Below, piece by piece: positions 11,155 through 22,818 of a stretch of DNA of 64,000 nucleotides. Under the pieces are notes generated by a model that saw nothing but the letters and a program-made list of their open reading frames with translations, searched no databases and had not been told where the DNA came from. Position 1 is the first letter of the stretch. Each line of letters starts with the position of its first letter. The stretch comes from Amphiura filiformis (lineage: Eukaryota; Echinodermata; Ophiuroidea; Amphilepidida; Amphiuridae). The position numbers and the translations under genes were made by a program. Where the stretch lies: the NCBI RefSeq assembly GCF_039555335.1, contig NC_092628.1, positions 80,068,315 to 80,132,314 on the forward strand, read 5' to 3'.

Positions 11155-12460
11155 TGATGATAACATATTTAATTTGGTTTTGTTTTTTGTCTTTTCAAGA
11201 CTAAATGCATAATATACCAGGCGATAACTGATGATAAAACTACAAGTACCAGCAATATGGCTGTAAAAGAATGCAAGAAGCCGATGTGTTGGAGAAATAT
11301 CTGGTACTTGATTTATTTACAATTTCTTGAATTTCATATTAAATTTTCAGTGATCTACTCACAAAGTTGATAAATACACAAACATATGTCATAATACTAA
11401 TCACAGCGTGTCCGTCCGTCCCTCTGTCCGCTCGCTATCGTGTGTATTAACGGGTGTGTAAGCGGAGTAACGACAGGCGCAGTACTCGCATCGGAAAGCA
11501 TTACAGTGTGACTAATCGTGCAGGTGTACATCTCATCGGATCAATAGGCCTATTTTCAACACATATTTCAATACGGCACACGTGCGGAGGACTATTACAG
11601 CGGAACTTCCATGACTTCATTCCGGGATACATGAAGATGAAGGTCGGCCGCCATCAATAATATTTTGGGACATTGATAGGTTCTGATAACACTTTCCAAT
11701 CACGACACTAAAAAATTCTCTGGAGCCCCCCGTTAAAAAATATGACCACCCACTAAAAATCGCTCCAAAATCACTTAAAATATGTTTTAAAAAGCAGTTT
11801 TCCATCGTATTTCCAGGAAATATTGTAGGAAACTCCATGATTCAATTGGTCCCAAACAAATTGCTATTGAAAATACATATATTGGTAAATCTCCTCACAA
11901 ATTTGCAGAAGCCAGCAATTTCATTAAGGTGGATTTTTCATAAACTCAATATAGCCATATTTTCAAAATGTCGAAAATGAGAAAAAATGCAAATTTTACC
12001 TAATTTCTAACTTAATTATTTCCTTTATTCAGGCTGAGTTTGATATGACCTTTTTAGATAAACATTTTCCATCCTTTGCCTATAGAAAAATGCTTTCTCT
12101 ATTGTGGTATCTTTTTCTAATTTATTATGAGGGGTCTTTGAAATATTGCATTTTGCATTATTTCGTAAATCAACAAAATCAAAATGAGCATATTAATATT
12201 GTCTAATACTATTTACAATCTGTATTATTCAGAAAGAAAATATTATATAACATCAGTATGTAGATTATTAATAACAACTGAATGCAAGTTTTTACCTAGA
12301 AGTGACTTTTTAATGTCCAAATATCCCATTTTGGGCTGTATTTGGTCAATAATGTACATTCATATATGCCTAGAAAGTAGAAAATTAACTGCGTCGACAT
12401 TTGATGAAGGAAGCAAAGAAGCGAAGAATAATTAAAATGTCGTAATTGAATATTTTATTA
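11155..12460. other. No gene recognised
   Basis: Unremarkable AT-rich sequence. A GTCCGTCCGTCC microsatellite-like run is at about 11408. Short ORFs lack recognisable motifs. Confidence 0.45.
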
Positions 12461-12490
12461 CACGAATTTTCGGGCCTCGCCCTTCGTCAG
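12461..12490 (-). other. Hammerhead-core-like motif
   Basis: The minus strand reads CTGACGA, then a GGGC-GAG-GCCC hairpin, then GAAA: the order of the conserved core and stem II of hammerhead ribozymes, as found in Penelope-like retroelements. The cleavage-site strand and stems I and III were not identified, so activity is not claimed. Confidence 0.3.
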
Positions 12491-12539
12491 GTGACAAAAA
12501 TAGTGTTGTGAGGCCTACAAGAGAAACATTTAAAACATG

Positions 12540-12925
12540 ATTAAAACGCGAGCGCAGGTGAATGGTGGGAGCGACACGCAAGCGACACATGAGCGACAAG
12601 CGGGTAAAGCGTATACAAATACAGCGCGTTAAACATGTTAAAGTTGGAAAACAAAACGCGCAAGACGGAAAAAATAATTATAAAATGCGCAAACGCGTGT
12701 GCGAGTACAAAAAAAATTTATAGGCGTCGCGCAAGCACAAGCGAAAGCCTAGGTAAAAACGCGTAAAGCGTATACAATAAAAGAGCGTTAAACATGTTTA
12801 ATTTAAAAAAATATATATATATAAAAATATATAACAAAATATATAAAAAATATATAAAAAAAAATATATATGCCTACATAACATAAATAGTCACTCGATA
12901 ACATAACATAAATAGTCACTCGATG
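12540..12925. repeat. GCG-rich local repeats and AT microsatellite
   Basis: A GTAAAGCGTATACAA unit with a GCGTTAAACATGTT partner occurs at 12602-12640 and 12762-12799. An (AT/TATAAAA)-rich run is at 12808-12870. A 24-bp unit ACATAACATAAATAGTCACT... is repeated exactly at 12876-12899 and 12901-12924. Confidence 0.7.
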
Positions 12926-13200
12926 CCTACATACATACGCGCGCTACCTAACGGAGCGCTTCATTTTTTGAGACTAAACAATGGCGATATATATGGCCCA
13001 GCGTTTAGGACCGGCTGATCTGCATGAGGATTTCAGTTGGAGGAATAATGGTATATGGTGAAGAAATAGTATTATAGTATAACAAAATGTTCTGGTATAA
13101 GCGTGGTTTTCATGAATGAATCCCCAAATTAAATTTGATGATGCGTGAGAATTTGTTAGATTTTACTACATCCACTTGGTCCCATTACCATTTGGTACAA

Positions 13201-13903
13201 CTAGCGGGATACCCGCGCTTCGCGCGGGTCCCCGCTAGTGAGTAGGCCTAAATGGGAGAGTTCGCTATAACAGGAAGAATTACTGAACAGGTAGAATCAT
13301 TGAAAAGGTACATTTTATTTATATAAATCTGTAATTACATTTCCTTTCTTTTTTTCCATGTTATTTATTTAACCCCATTCCCATTATTTTCTAAATCTGT
13401 TATTTCTTACATTTCCCTTTTAGCTTCTCTTTTTTTTTTTATTTGCTGCTTGCGATTTCCCGTTTCCATGTTTTTTATTTAATTCTGCTCTCATTATTTT
13501 ATCTTCTTTTTTTCTTACATTTCCTGAATGGTTTCTATATTATCATGTCCACTGGTCTCTGGCTCGCAAGTCGCGTGGCTCTGCGCCGTTTACTCGCGAT
13601 TTGGCGTAGTGCGCATTACGCTCGCGCGCCGACGCGCTGCCTGCCAGCTGCAGTGACGCGCAGGCTGGTAACTGATTTTCATAACAAAAACCCCGTTTTT
13701 ACCCATATTTTCACTGTTTTTGCAGCCAATTCTTGACCGATTTCAACCAAATAAAGTCGAGGCAATTTCCCGTATATTCCTCGATCTCCCATATGAATTT
13801 GGCGACATGTGGATCGAAACTGACGGAGCCTTTTACATAAACCACATACATACATACATACATACACACACACACATACAACATTAGCCTATTTATAGTA
13901 AGA
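13201..13903 (-). mobile_element. Non-autonomous Helitron, both ends defined
   Basis: On the minus strand the 703-bp element starts with TC (TCTTACTATAAATAGGC, preceded by A at 13904). It ends with a GC hairpin ACCCGCGC-GAA-GCGCGGGT followed by ATCCCGCTAG, i.e. 3' CTAG, with T next (13200). TC...CTRR ends, a subterminal hairpin and insertion between A and T are Helitron signatures. Removing it joins ...ACCAAATGGTTA to TTGTACCAAATGG..., restoring the periodic host repeat. It carries a CATA/CACA microsatellite near its 5' end (13848-13880) and no Rep-helicase. Confidence 0.85.
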
Positions 13904-13951
13904 TAACCATTTGGTCCCATTTACCATTTCGCCCAAAACCCAATAGTCTAA

Positions 13952-14221
13952 GGGACCGTTCACAAACACTTGTTGGGGGGGGGGCGATGCAAAAAAATTT
14001 CATCCCGAAAATTTTTCGGGCCCCCCTTTACAGACCTCAAAAATTTCAGGGTCCCCTTTTTGACATGAAAATTATGGCTCAACCACATAGAAAAGCATAT
14101 AAACTCAATTTTCATAGGGAAAATTTGTGGTCATTTTTTCCAGGCCCCCCTAGGAGGATCAACATTTTTCAGCCCCCCTTTTTGCATCAGCCCCCCCTAA
14201 CAAGTGTTTGTGAACGGTCCC
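13952..14221. mobile_element. MITE with GGGACCGTTCACAAACA ends
   Basis: The left end GGGACCGTTCACAAACACTT and its inverted copy at the right bound 270 bp, with G-runs and C-runs just inside. Flanking TA dinucleotides sit close by. The ORF that reads through it is a chance frame. Confidence 0.75.
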
Positions 14222-14224
14222 TAA

Positions 14225-15122
14225 TAGTAATAACCAAAAAGTCTAAAACCATTTATTCCAATGAACCATTTGGTCTAATACCCATCTGGTCTATAACCAT
14301 TAAGTCTAATAGCCATTTGGTCTAATATTACCCTTTTGGTATACACACCATTTGGTCTAACAAGCATTTAGTTTACTAATTAATTGGTCTACTAACCGAT
14401 TGGTCTAATAGCATGTGTGAGGCTATGTAGGCGCAATGATGCTACTACACATGATGAGGTCATATGGGATTATAACATCCTATTCCAACTCTATGCAAAT
14501 GACGTAAACAGGCAAACCTATTTCGTTTTAAAGTTTGGAGTGGCAGATAACTCGTACTGGCCCATGTCCCATGCCTGTGGCACCCCGGTGATGCATGATG
14601 AGCCTAGTGTTGGTTATATTATTTATATACCGGTACCTTGTAAAGACCGGAAAAGAAGAACAAATAGCCAGGCAAAATGTCACTTTCAATACATGCAGGC
14701 CGCATGTCTTCTTCTTAATTTTGGGGTACATTATAAACAATAATAAACAATATTAATTCTGAGAATTCTGAGGAATAATGCACAAGTTTTGATGAATGTA
14801 GTATGTTTATACACGTGTTCGTCTCATTTACAAATATTTACAGTCCGTAACCAGTTGTAGACGAAATTTGTTTGATGAATTGGCAAATACACGACATAGT
14901 ATTAGACTAACTGGTTATTAGACCACATGGTTAATAGACCAAGTTATTAGATCAAACGGTAATTAGGCCAAATTGTTAATAATAAAATATTAGACCAAAT
15001 GGTTATTAGTCTATGGTCAGTAGACATACTGGTTATTGGACCAAACAATATTATACAAAAAGGACATCAGACTATATGATTATTAGACGTGGTAATTAGC
15101 CTTTCTGGTACTAGACCTTTTG
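14225..15122. repeat. Degenerate TTAGACCAAATGG repeats in opposite orientations
   Basis: 14225-14415 holds about ten diverged units of CCATTTGGTCTAATA; 14893-15122 holds a similar number of the reverse complement (TATTAGACCAAATGG). The central 14420-14890 is unlike either and contains a 108-residue plus-strand ORF without recognisable motifs. Outlying units occur at 13165-13200, 13904-13950 and 16566-16620, so later insertions have split a once continuous array. Confidence 0.75.
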
Positions 15123-15129
15123 TATTATA

Positions 15130-16563
15130 CAGACTTGATATTTAGTATGGAATATTTTTTGCAAAATTCCAAGACTGGTCTGGAAGGGGTCTGCATAAAC
15201 CGCACTAAATATTAATCGGGGTGTGTCGGGAGATGGTGTAACATAATTTTTTGACAGAAAATGTGCTTTCCAAATTCCATTAGTTTACACTATGGCGCTC
15301 ATAATGTAGTGAATTAGCTTTAAATGGCGGCTTTAAGGGATGGGGTATGAACGTTTGGACAGTATTTATTGTGGGACATTAGAGCACATCAGACATATCG
15401 AATTGCATTCTGAATCGAATACGAAGAATGTCCTTCTGATATCAAATAATTTTGATTTTTGAAATTCGCAATGTAATACACATTTTATGGCAAATGATTA
15501 AAATTGATATTTTTGATATTTAACAGTACTCGAAGTAAACTTTATAAATCTGATGATTTATACTTAAAGTGTATGTAGGTGGGATGAAAAGCCGACGATC
15601 AATTGAACATTTTAACTTATTGTATTTTTTTCCCAAAATACCAAAAAAATGAGGTCTTTTTGGGAAAACGTTATATGAAAGGTCAAAATTTTCAATTGAT
15701 CGTCGGCTTTTCCTCCCAGCTACATACACTTTAAGAATATATCATTAGATTTATAACATTTACTTCGAGGATTGTTATATATCAAAAATGTGAAAAATAT
15801 AAAATTTTAATAATTTGTCATAAAATTTGTATTATATCGTGAATTCCAAAAATGAAAATTATTTGATATCAGAAAGACATTCTTCGTATTCAGAATGCAA
15901 TTCGATATGTCTGATGTGCTCTCATGTCCCACAAAAAATACTGTCGAAACGCTCAAAACGCTCATTCCAGATCCCTTAAGGAGACTGAATTGGATTTTTG
16001 TGGGGGTAAAATTTCTGAATTTGAGCAACACTATTCTGTTATTATCAAATTTATTGACGTTTAAGGTGATGTTTACTGAACCTTAATACCAATAAGTGTT
16101 CATCAGAACTGAAATGCACTTGTAATTTACCAGTTTTGAAAGTGGGAGGAGCTTTAAAAATATGGCTCTTAAAAGTGGTATGCACTCAGAAAGTTTGAAT
16201 GGCCCTCTGGGGCCAAATGTTATAATCTTACTGTACATGTACACAAAAAAAGCAGCATGAGTTCATTGGACAACCAGAAATCCACGCAGTTGTTTTTGTA
16301 CCGTAAGTTTATAACATTTGACCCCAGGGGGTCATTTAAACTTTCTGAGTACGTACCACTTTTAAGAGCCATATTTTAAGCTCCTCCCATGTTCAAAAAT
16401 GTGTACATTGCAAGTGTATTTCAAATATGATAAATGCCAATTGCTGACAAAGTTTAGGAAATATCACCTCAAACCCTATACATTTGATAATAACAGAACA
16501 ATTTTGCATAAAGTCAGTCCTCGAATTTTGCGAGAAAATATTCCATACTAAATGTCAAGTCTG
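15130..16563. mobile_element. TIR element (CAGACTTG ends), interrupted
   Basis: CAGACTTGATATTTAGTATG at the left and its near-perfect inverted copy at the right (CATACTAAATGTCAAGTCTG) are flanked by TA (15128-15129, 16564-16565). The interior right half is itself an inverted repeat (GTGGGAGGAGCTTTAAAAAT against ATTTTAAGCTCCTCCCA). A family-C element is inserted at 15337-15975. Confidence 0.7.
15337..15975. mobile_element. TTAA-flanked TIR family C, full copy
   Basis: Bounded by TTAA at 15333-15336 and 15976-15979, with GGG...CCC termini. Long inverted arms run from the ends (ACAGTATTTATTGTGGGACA against TCCCACAAAAAATACTGT) through to the centre (GCCGACGATCAATTGA against TCAATTGATCGTCGGC). 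TTAA targets are typical of piggyBac-type elements. There is no transposase. Confidence 0.8.
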
Positions 16564-16639
16564 TAGATAAAATGGATATTAGACCAAATGGTGTTAGACC
16601 AAACGGCAATAGACCTGACACCTGATAAAGTCCCCGAAT

Positions 16640-18160
16640 GCGTGAGTCTCACGCTCAATGAGATATTGAAATATTGTAAATGTACATCATTATATGTACA
16701 TATTCGCATTCAATTTTAGACAATGCTTGAAGTACCTGTACATATTATTTGATAAATTCGCCTTTGAAAAGAAATGAAAATTCCATTGGTAGTAGATATT
16801 ATATATATGAAGTACCGTATGGCGTGGTGTTTGTTTTGTTATAAATGTTTTTTTTGCCTGATCTAACAGTTAACTAAAGATTAGTCTATTTTATTTAAAA
16901 TATGATTTATTTCCTAAACAGTGTAATGTTGGTTGCAAATTCCACTTTTGAAAATATGTTAAAAGACACAAATTCCTTGGAAAAAACCAAATTCCATTAA
17001 AACAAAACAAACTGTTATGTTATTGGAAACATATTTCTAAAATCAGCAATCAAAATAATTATCATATCAATCTAGGCACCCAAGTTTCATATCATTACTT
17101 TGCAGGGAGATTCATATGCAAATTCCATGAAAATTAACAAATTCCACTATAATAAAAGAGCAAAATCCCCATGAAAATAGTTATCAAACTCAAATCAATA
17201 ATAACCTTGGTTGAGAATTAAAGCCGTATTATGAATGTAAAATAATTAGTATGTTTATACATTGGAAAACGTTAATTGAGTCTACAAAAAAACAAGCAAA
17301 AAACGAAAAATCCGCCGAAATCAACAAACTCCCCTGCAGTATAGGAAAAAAGTACCACACTAATTTAAACATATTTCAGAAGTACAACATGTTGGTTATA
17401 TTATCCAAACGGTTTGATCCAATGTTAGCCTGAATATAGCAGAAAATGTGATTTGAAAATGTTCTTTTTTCGCTACTTTCCAAATTATGAAAAATCCTGT
17501 TTTTGCCCAAATTCCACCATGATTTTACGTAATTATATCAAAAGAATTAAATTTTTCTGAATAAGTCATCTTATAAAGCCTAGTTCAATTCCAATATGTT
17601 CAACTTTCTGCCAGACTCAGGTTATTTCAAAGTACATTTTCATGATGTCAAATGTTGGTCATTTTTAAGCTATATCAATTCTGAGGCAGGTCAAAAGAGG
17701 GCCAATTTTAGGGGGGTCATGGAATTTCCCCCAGGGGGGGGTCACCTGATTTTTTTACTATCATAGTTGTGAAACATCTGACCTAACTAGACTAAGTCCC
17801 AAATATCATTGGATTTGGCTGACCTTCATCTTCATTTTCATCTTCATCTTCATTTTGACATTTTAAAAATGTTGTTGTATTTTTGTTTTCATATGAAACG
17901 CTTTAAAAATGTTTTTATGACCTTTATATAACCCGACATTTAAATATTATTAAAACGTTTTGACCAAAACCAAAGCGTGTATACGTTTATAACGTTTGAA
18001 AAAACAATTTTTTGTTTGCTGAGGTATGCTGATGGGTTGCAAAAAAAGAGAGAAAGTCAGCATCCGAAAATTTGCGTGGCACATCCCTGTACAAATTTTT
18101 ATTGTTTATTGGAAGACCCCCTCCCAGATAATAAGCTATAATAATATAAAATAATGTGTA
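16640..18160. other. No gene recognised; fragment of TIR family B
   Basis: AT-rich. A CATCTTCATTTT microsatellite is at 17822-17860. At about 17885-18020 there is half of a family-B element (ATATAACCCGACATTTAAAT...TTTTTTGTTTGCTGAGG). No exon was identified. Confidence 0.5.
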
Positions 18161-19587
18161 TTAATCTTCCTGAGGAACGCAATTCGATGTCAATGTAACA
18201 AGCACTGTCAACAATGAGAAACCTCCTAATACCATGAAGAGAAAGCCTGATCCTTGGTCAAGAAGATAACCTGCAGGAATGAAAAACAACAAACATTTTT
18301 CAGGTACATCATCTCTATTATATCTACTATACTACACTACGTCGTATATATAAATTACTTGTAATCTGATGCACATTTCAGCACGTAACAAATGCTTACA
18401 AGAGAGAGTGGGAGAGTAATAAAGTCAGATTGAAGAAGAGAGTGTGCTCTTACTTCAGCTACTCACCTGAAATAAAACCAGCGACGAAATCTCCAAGAGC
18501 GAAGAACATCCAAGCAAAGCTGAATCCTTCTACCGCGCGATCATCTCCCAATAATTCTGTTGCAGCTCCAAAGGTCACATTTGGCAATAAACCAGTAGCG
18601 AATCCGTTCACAAAGGCAAGAAGTGCCAATGCCCAAAATGTGTTTACAAGGACGTCAACACCAAAGGCTACTGCATTAACCGAAGCTAATATAACCATTA
18701 ATTGTATTGCCGTTATGTTACAATTCTTAATAATTGGTCCCATCAAAGGCCGGCCTAATAGAGTGCCCAGTCCACCGCAAAATGAAAGAAAAGAGGCAGT
18801 TTGAGGTGGTAAACCTTTTCCAATGGCATTAGGTACGAGAAATATTGTCCATCCTGTAAACACTACGCCAGTAAGCATATGTGCGGCAATAATTGGTATG
18901 AATTTAGGATTCTTTATGAGATAGAATGAAATGTATCTTGAAATTTTAGCAGGTACATTCCGTATATTGGGGCACCTGGACTGCTGAGCGGCAGATTCGT
19001 CTGTTACTGGGATCTCAAAATACTCTTGTGCGGTCATATCCCTTCTCTGGTTTACTAATAGGCCACAAACAACAAGGTGGGAATTAAGGGTACTAAGTAG
19101 CATAAGAGCTCCTCTCCAGCCATAAATCTGAATCAGGAATTCACATATGGGTGGTAGAACCATCATACCTAGTGCGCCACCTGCACTTGTCAAACCCCAG
19201 ATGTGGTTGGTATTACTGGGGAAGTAATTTTTGGTTGTAGCCAAAGAAGCTATGAAGACCATGTTAAAGCTGCACCCTGTAAACGGAAAATGTGAAGTTG
19301 ATCATAATATGATAATCTACTTTGTTTAAATATGACCGTTTGTAGGTCCAATATAGGCATACGGTCTATCTAAAAACGTAATAATTTTGAGGTCGGGTTA
19401 CCTCCTATGATGTTTGTCGGTACGGTTTTTGGCAGTTGTGTATATAAACTGTAATAAGGGACGTGTCCCGGTGACATGTTCGTGTCATGATCATTAGGCA
19501 TTAGGCCACCAAAAATTGTTTGATTGGCGCAACCCGACCGACATTAAAATCAGGCCTAATAATAATAATAATAATACTAGTAATAAT

Positions 19588-19637
<50 letters not shown>

Positions 19638-21171
19638 AAATAATTAATTTATTTATTTATTTATTTATTGAATTTTTTTAATAAAAAAAAAAAAAAAAAG
19701 TTCTAGGGCCTTTATCAAACGCAATTTACAAGGCTTAAAATTAAAAAATTAAAAAAAAAATCCCGACCATACCTACCCTATTTTTTATGTTACGCCAATC
19801 AAACAATATTCTTTTTGTGGCCTTAGTGTACACCACTAAGAAAAAGACAAGGAGCAGCTGTGAAATTACTGATAGCAACCATATCTGTCTTTACCATCCT
19901 TACGGAGCCACATTTGATAAGATCTCAGACTAAACACCAGTGGCGTAGCGCTAGTCATCCTATGGAGTGGGGCATCAACCATGGGGGGAACCAATTTTCC
20001 TATGGATTATCTAACTTTTCAAATCGTTCGGAAGAGCACGTGCCCCCCCCCCCCCTTGCCCCTATGACGCTACGTCACTGCTCACTAATATAAAGTTTTA
20101 CTTCCATGGTATCAAGAAGGCTTCAAGACTTCACAATAACGACCCGGGGAATAACGGTTCTTTGGATATGGACGGTACTAATAATTCTTGCTGGTAATAA
20201 TTATGCATGAAATTACTCAAAACAAACAAAAATGATTGTAATACGAACCAGTGAATATGATCAAAACACCAAACCATGTAATAGTATTCACCAGTGCTGC
20301 AAACGACAGGCTACATGCGCATAAGATACCACCAAAAACTAAGACATGTCTCTCTCCAAACGTACAAGTAGCATAATCCGATAGCGGAGCTTTATCAAGT
20401 GAAAAATAAATAAATACGTCACACGCTCATACGTCATACGTTTGATTGGTCATAGCTATAAATACAATCCCGATTCAACTACCGTAAACGTTTGCCTAAT
20501 GGCGTTATAGGGTCCGTCCCTTGACATAACTGGAATTTTAGACACAAACTGAAAATGCCCTCCCATAAAAATCCCACCAGTATATAAGGGCACGTACCCT
20601 TAATTCTTTTTGGGATTTTTAGAGGAGGGAGCTCTCTATATTTGTACATGAAATTACCCCCAAGGCAAAGACGCCAAGGTGCACTATTAGGCGAACGTTT
20701 ATTCTTTTGTTTCATAAAGTGACTACCTAAAACGGAACATTTAATAGCTCCAATACCATACAATTTTGTACTTAAAGCCATATTTTAAAATATACTGAGG
20801 ACGCCCTCAAAGCTTGTTCAAAATTTTTCAAGATTTTTACATGATTGTAATTTTTGGAACATTCCACGAGTTTCAGTGCAATAATTGCAGATTATTACTT
20901 CAAAAGTTTGATCTTAAATGTTTATTATCAACCACGATGTGGTGTAAAAAATTGAACTATTTATATGGATAACAATTAACATCATCTTACAAATAACATT
21001 GGTAAATGCTCTGCATGTAGCTATCCATATTCCCAATGCAGTGCTCGATGTTTGAAGGCCTTCTCGAAGCGGTTGAAAAAACACGCCGAAACTTTTAAGA
21101 GTTCCTAATTCCCAAAAGTTAACCAGAAATATAGCTAAAATAACGCCGATCGACTTTAACATGATGATCAT
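18161..21171 (-). CDS. SLC16/monocarboxylate-transporter-like protein, copy 1
   Basis: Four coding exons (minus): 20991-21171, 20249-20389, 18467-19276 and 18161-18270 with stop TAA. GT-AG junctions keep frame throughout and give about 413 residues, a major-facilitator fold with about 12 hydrophobic segments. SLC16-like landmarks are FLVNFWELGTLKSFGVFF (TM1-2), PLSDYATCTFGERHVLVFGG, WGLTSAGGALGMMVLPPICE, IYGWRGALMLL and SFCGGLGTLLGRPLMGP (TM8). The arginine near residue 283 fits the conserved MCT TM8 Arg, but the acidic residue four positions earlier is Thr. The TM1 signature (D/E)G(G/S)WGW is absent and the TM5 YFxKRR motif reads YFPSNTN. ATG follows directly on an acceptor-like TTTTTAG, so a 5' noncoding exon is likely. 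It could be an orphan transporter of unknown substrate. The plus-strand ORF 18430-18804 is a shadow. Confidence 0.85.
19504..19822. mobile_element. PIF/Harbinger-like MITE in transporter intron 2
   Basis: 319 bp, flanked by TTA (19501-19503, 19823-19825), with inverted ends GGCCACCAAAAATTGTTTGA and its counterpart ending GTGGCC. GGC termini with a TTA target fit PIF/Harbinger. The paralogous intron of copy 2 shows an unfilled site (CATTTAGTGCACA near 45162). A (TAA)n microsatellite lies inside at 19557-19636. Confidence 0.75.
20485..20701. mobile_element. Short TIR element in transporter intron 1
   Basis: TAAACGTTTGCCTAAT at the left and ATTAGGCGAACGTTTA at the right are inverted, 217 bp apart. 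The equivalent place in copy 2 (about 48075) lacks it. Confidence 0.55.
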
Positions 21172-22818
21172 CTAAAAACAAATGTACAATGTTAAAATGC
21201 TTAGATATGCTTAAGAGAGCCATATCCATGAAAGTTATCCGCAAATATATGATAAACCTCAAATAATTCATAAACCGAATCATCCGAGAATCTTTTTCCC
21301 ATGATGAAATATCTTAAGTCGCACAAGAAACATTCTGGGGTGGCTTGTTATAATTACACAGAATTTAAGGGTACATGCTATATGAATAAAGACCAATCGA
21401 ACATATTCTTGTTTATGCCATAATATTGCAATCTTTCAACCCTTTCATAACTTCAGCTGTGTAACTTACGAAAATTCCCGCTAAAAAGTGGTTCTTTTAA
21501 TTTTTGAAAATACAATAAAAATTGGTCTGGATTTTTCGTACTGATTATACTATAATGATCACAAGACTATAATGTTCTGATCACACTATAGACTGGGTTG
21601 ACATGAGACGTCAATTGCCAGTCAATTTGTCTCTATTGTTCCTTGCCCGGTCATATGCCCATGGATCAGGGACCGTGCTTTTAAAAAACCCGCCAGATCA
21701 AACTAGGGCCATTGACCTGTGTAGTGGTCATACGTTGCTCGCTCAACCATAACAGTATGACCGTCCATAATAGCGACTCATTAATGCCTTGCATCAGGTC
21801 ATGGACTCTATTAAATAATTCTAACCCTTTCTTTGAGGTCAATAGATGAAAGAGAGGCCTTGAAAAACTAAGGGAACAACCCAAAAGTTCGATGAAGCCC
21901 TATAAACGAAAGTCCTTTCGTTCGAAGGCTAACCCCTTTTAGCCCTTTTAGCTCCAATACCATACAATTTTGTACTTAAAGCCATATTTTAAAATATACT
22001 GAGGACGCCCTCAAAGCTTGTTCAAAATTTTTCAAGATTTTTACATGATTGTAATTTTTGGAACATTCCACGAGTTTCAGTGCAATAATTGCAGATTATT
22101 ACTTCAAAAGTTTGATCTTAAATGTTTATTATCAACCACGATGTGGTGTAAAAAATTGAACTATTTATATGGATAACAATTAACATCATCTTACAAATAA
22201 CATTGGTAAATGCTCTGCATGTAGCTATCCATATTCCCAATGCAGTGCTCGATGTTTGAAGGCCTTCTCGAAGCGGTTGAAAAAACACGCCGAAACTTTT
22301 AAGAGTTCCTAATTCCCAAAAGTTAACCAGAAATATAGCTAAAATAACGCCGATCGACTTTAACATGATGATCATCTAAAAACAAATGTACAATGTTAAA
22401 ATGCTTAGATATGCTAAAGAGAGCCATATCCATGAAAGTTATCCGCAAATGATAAACCTCAAATAATTCATAAACCGAATCAACCGAGAATCTTTTTCCC
22501 ATGATGAAATATCTTAAGTCGCACAAGAAACATTCTGGGGTGGCTTGTTATAATTACACAGAATTTAAGGGTACGTGCTATATGAATAAAGACCAATCGA
22601 ACATATTCTTGTTTATGCCATAATAAACCATAACAGTATGACCGTCCATAATAGCGACTCATTAATGCGTTGCATCAGGTCATGGACTCTATTCAATAAT
22701 TCTAATCCTTTCTTTGAGGTCAATAGATGAAAGAGAGGCCTTGAAAAACTAAGGGAACAACCCAAAAGTTCGAGGAAGCCCTATAAACGAAAGTCCTTTC
22801 GTTCGAAGGCTAACCCCT
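20747..22818. repeat. Tandem duplication containing transporter exon 1
   Basis: Block A (20747-21425) recurs at 21951-22625 with about six differences. Block B (21745-21937) recurs at 22626-22818. The second unit lacks 21426-21744, so A2 abuts B2 directly. Block B ends in the first ~65 bp of the TIR family-A terminus. Confidence 0.9.
22195..22375 (-). pseudogene. Duplicate first coding exon of the SLC16-like gene
   Basis: This 181-bp exon encodes the same 60 residues plus one base as 20991-21171, with the same acceptor-like TTTTTAG and donor GTAAGA. It lies 1204 bp upstream of exon 1 of copy 1, and no second set of exons 2-4 stands behind it. It could act as an alternative first coding exon giving the same protein, or be a skipped relic. 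Confidence 0.75.

Noticed and set aside
14417-14743. 108-residue ORF in the core of the TTAGACC palindrome
   Set aside because: Could be an element-encoded remnant, but no motif is recognisable and the reverse strand is equally open.
18430-18804. 124-residue plus-strand ORF
   Set aside because: Antisense shadow of SLC16-like exon 3, which has the family motifs and splice sites on the other strand.
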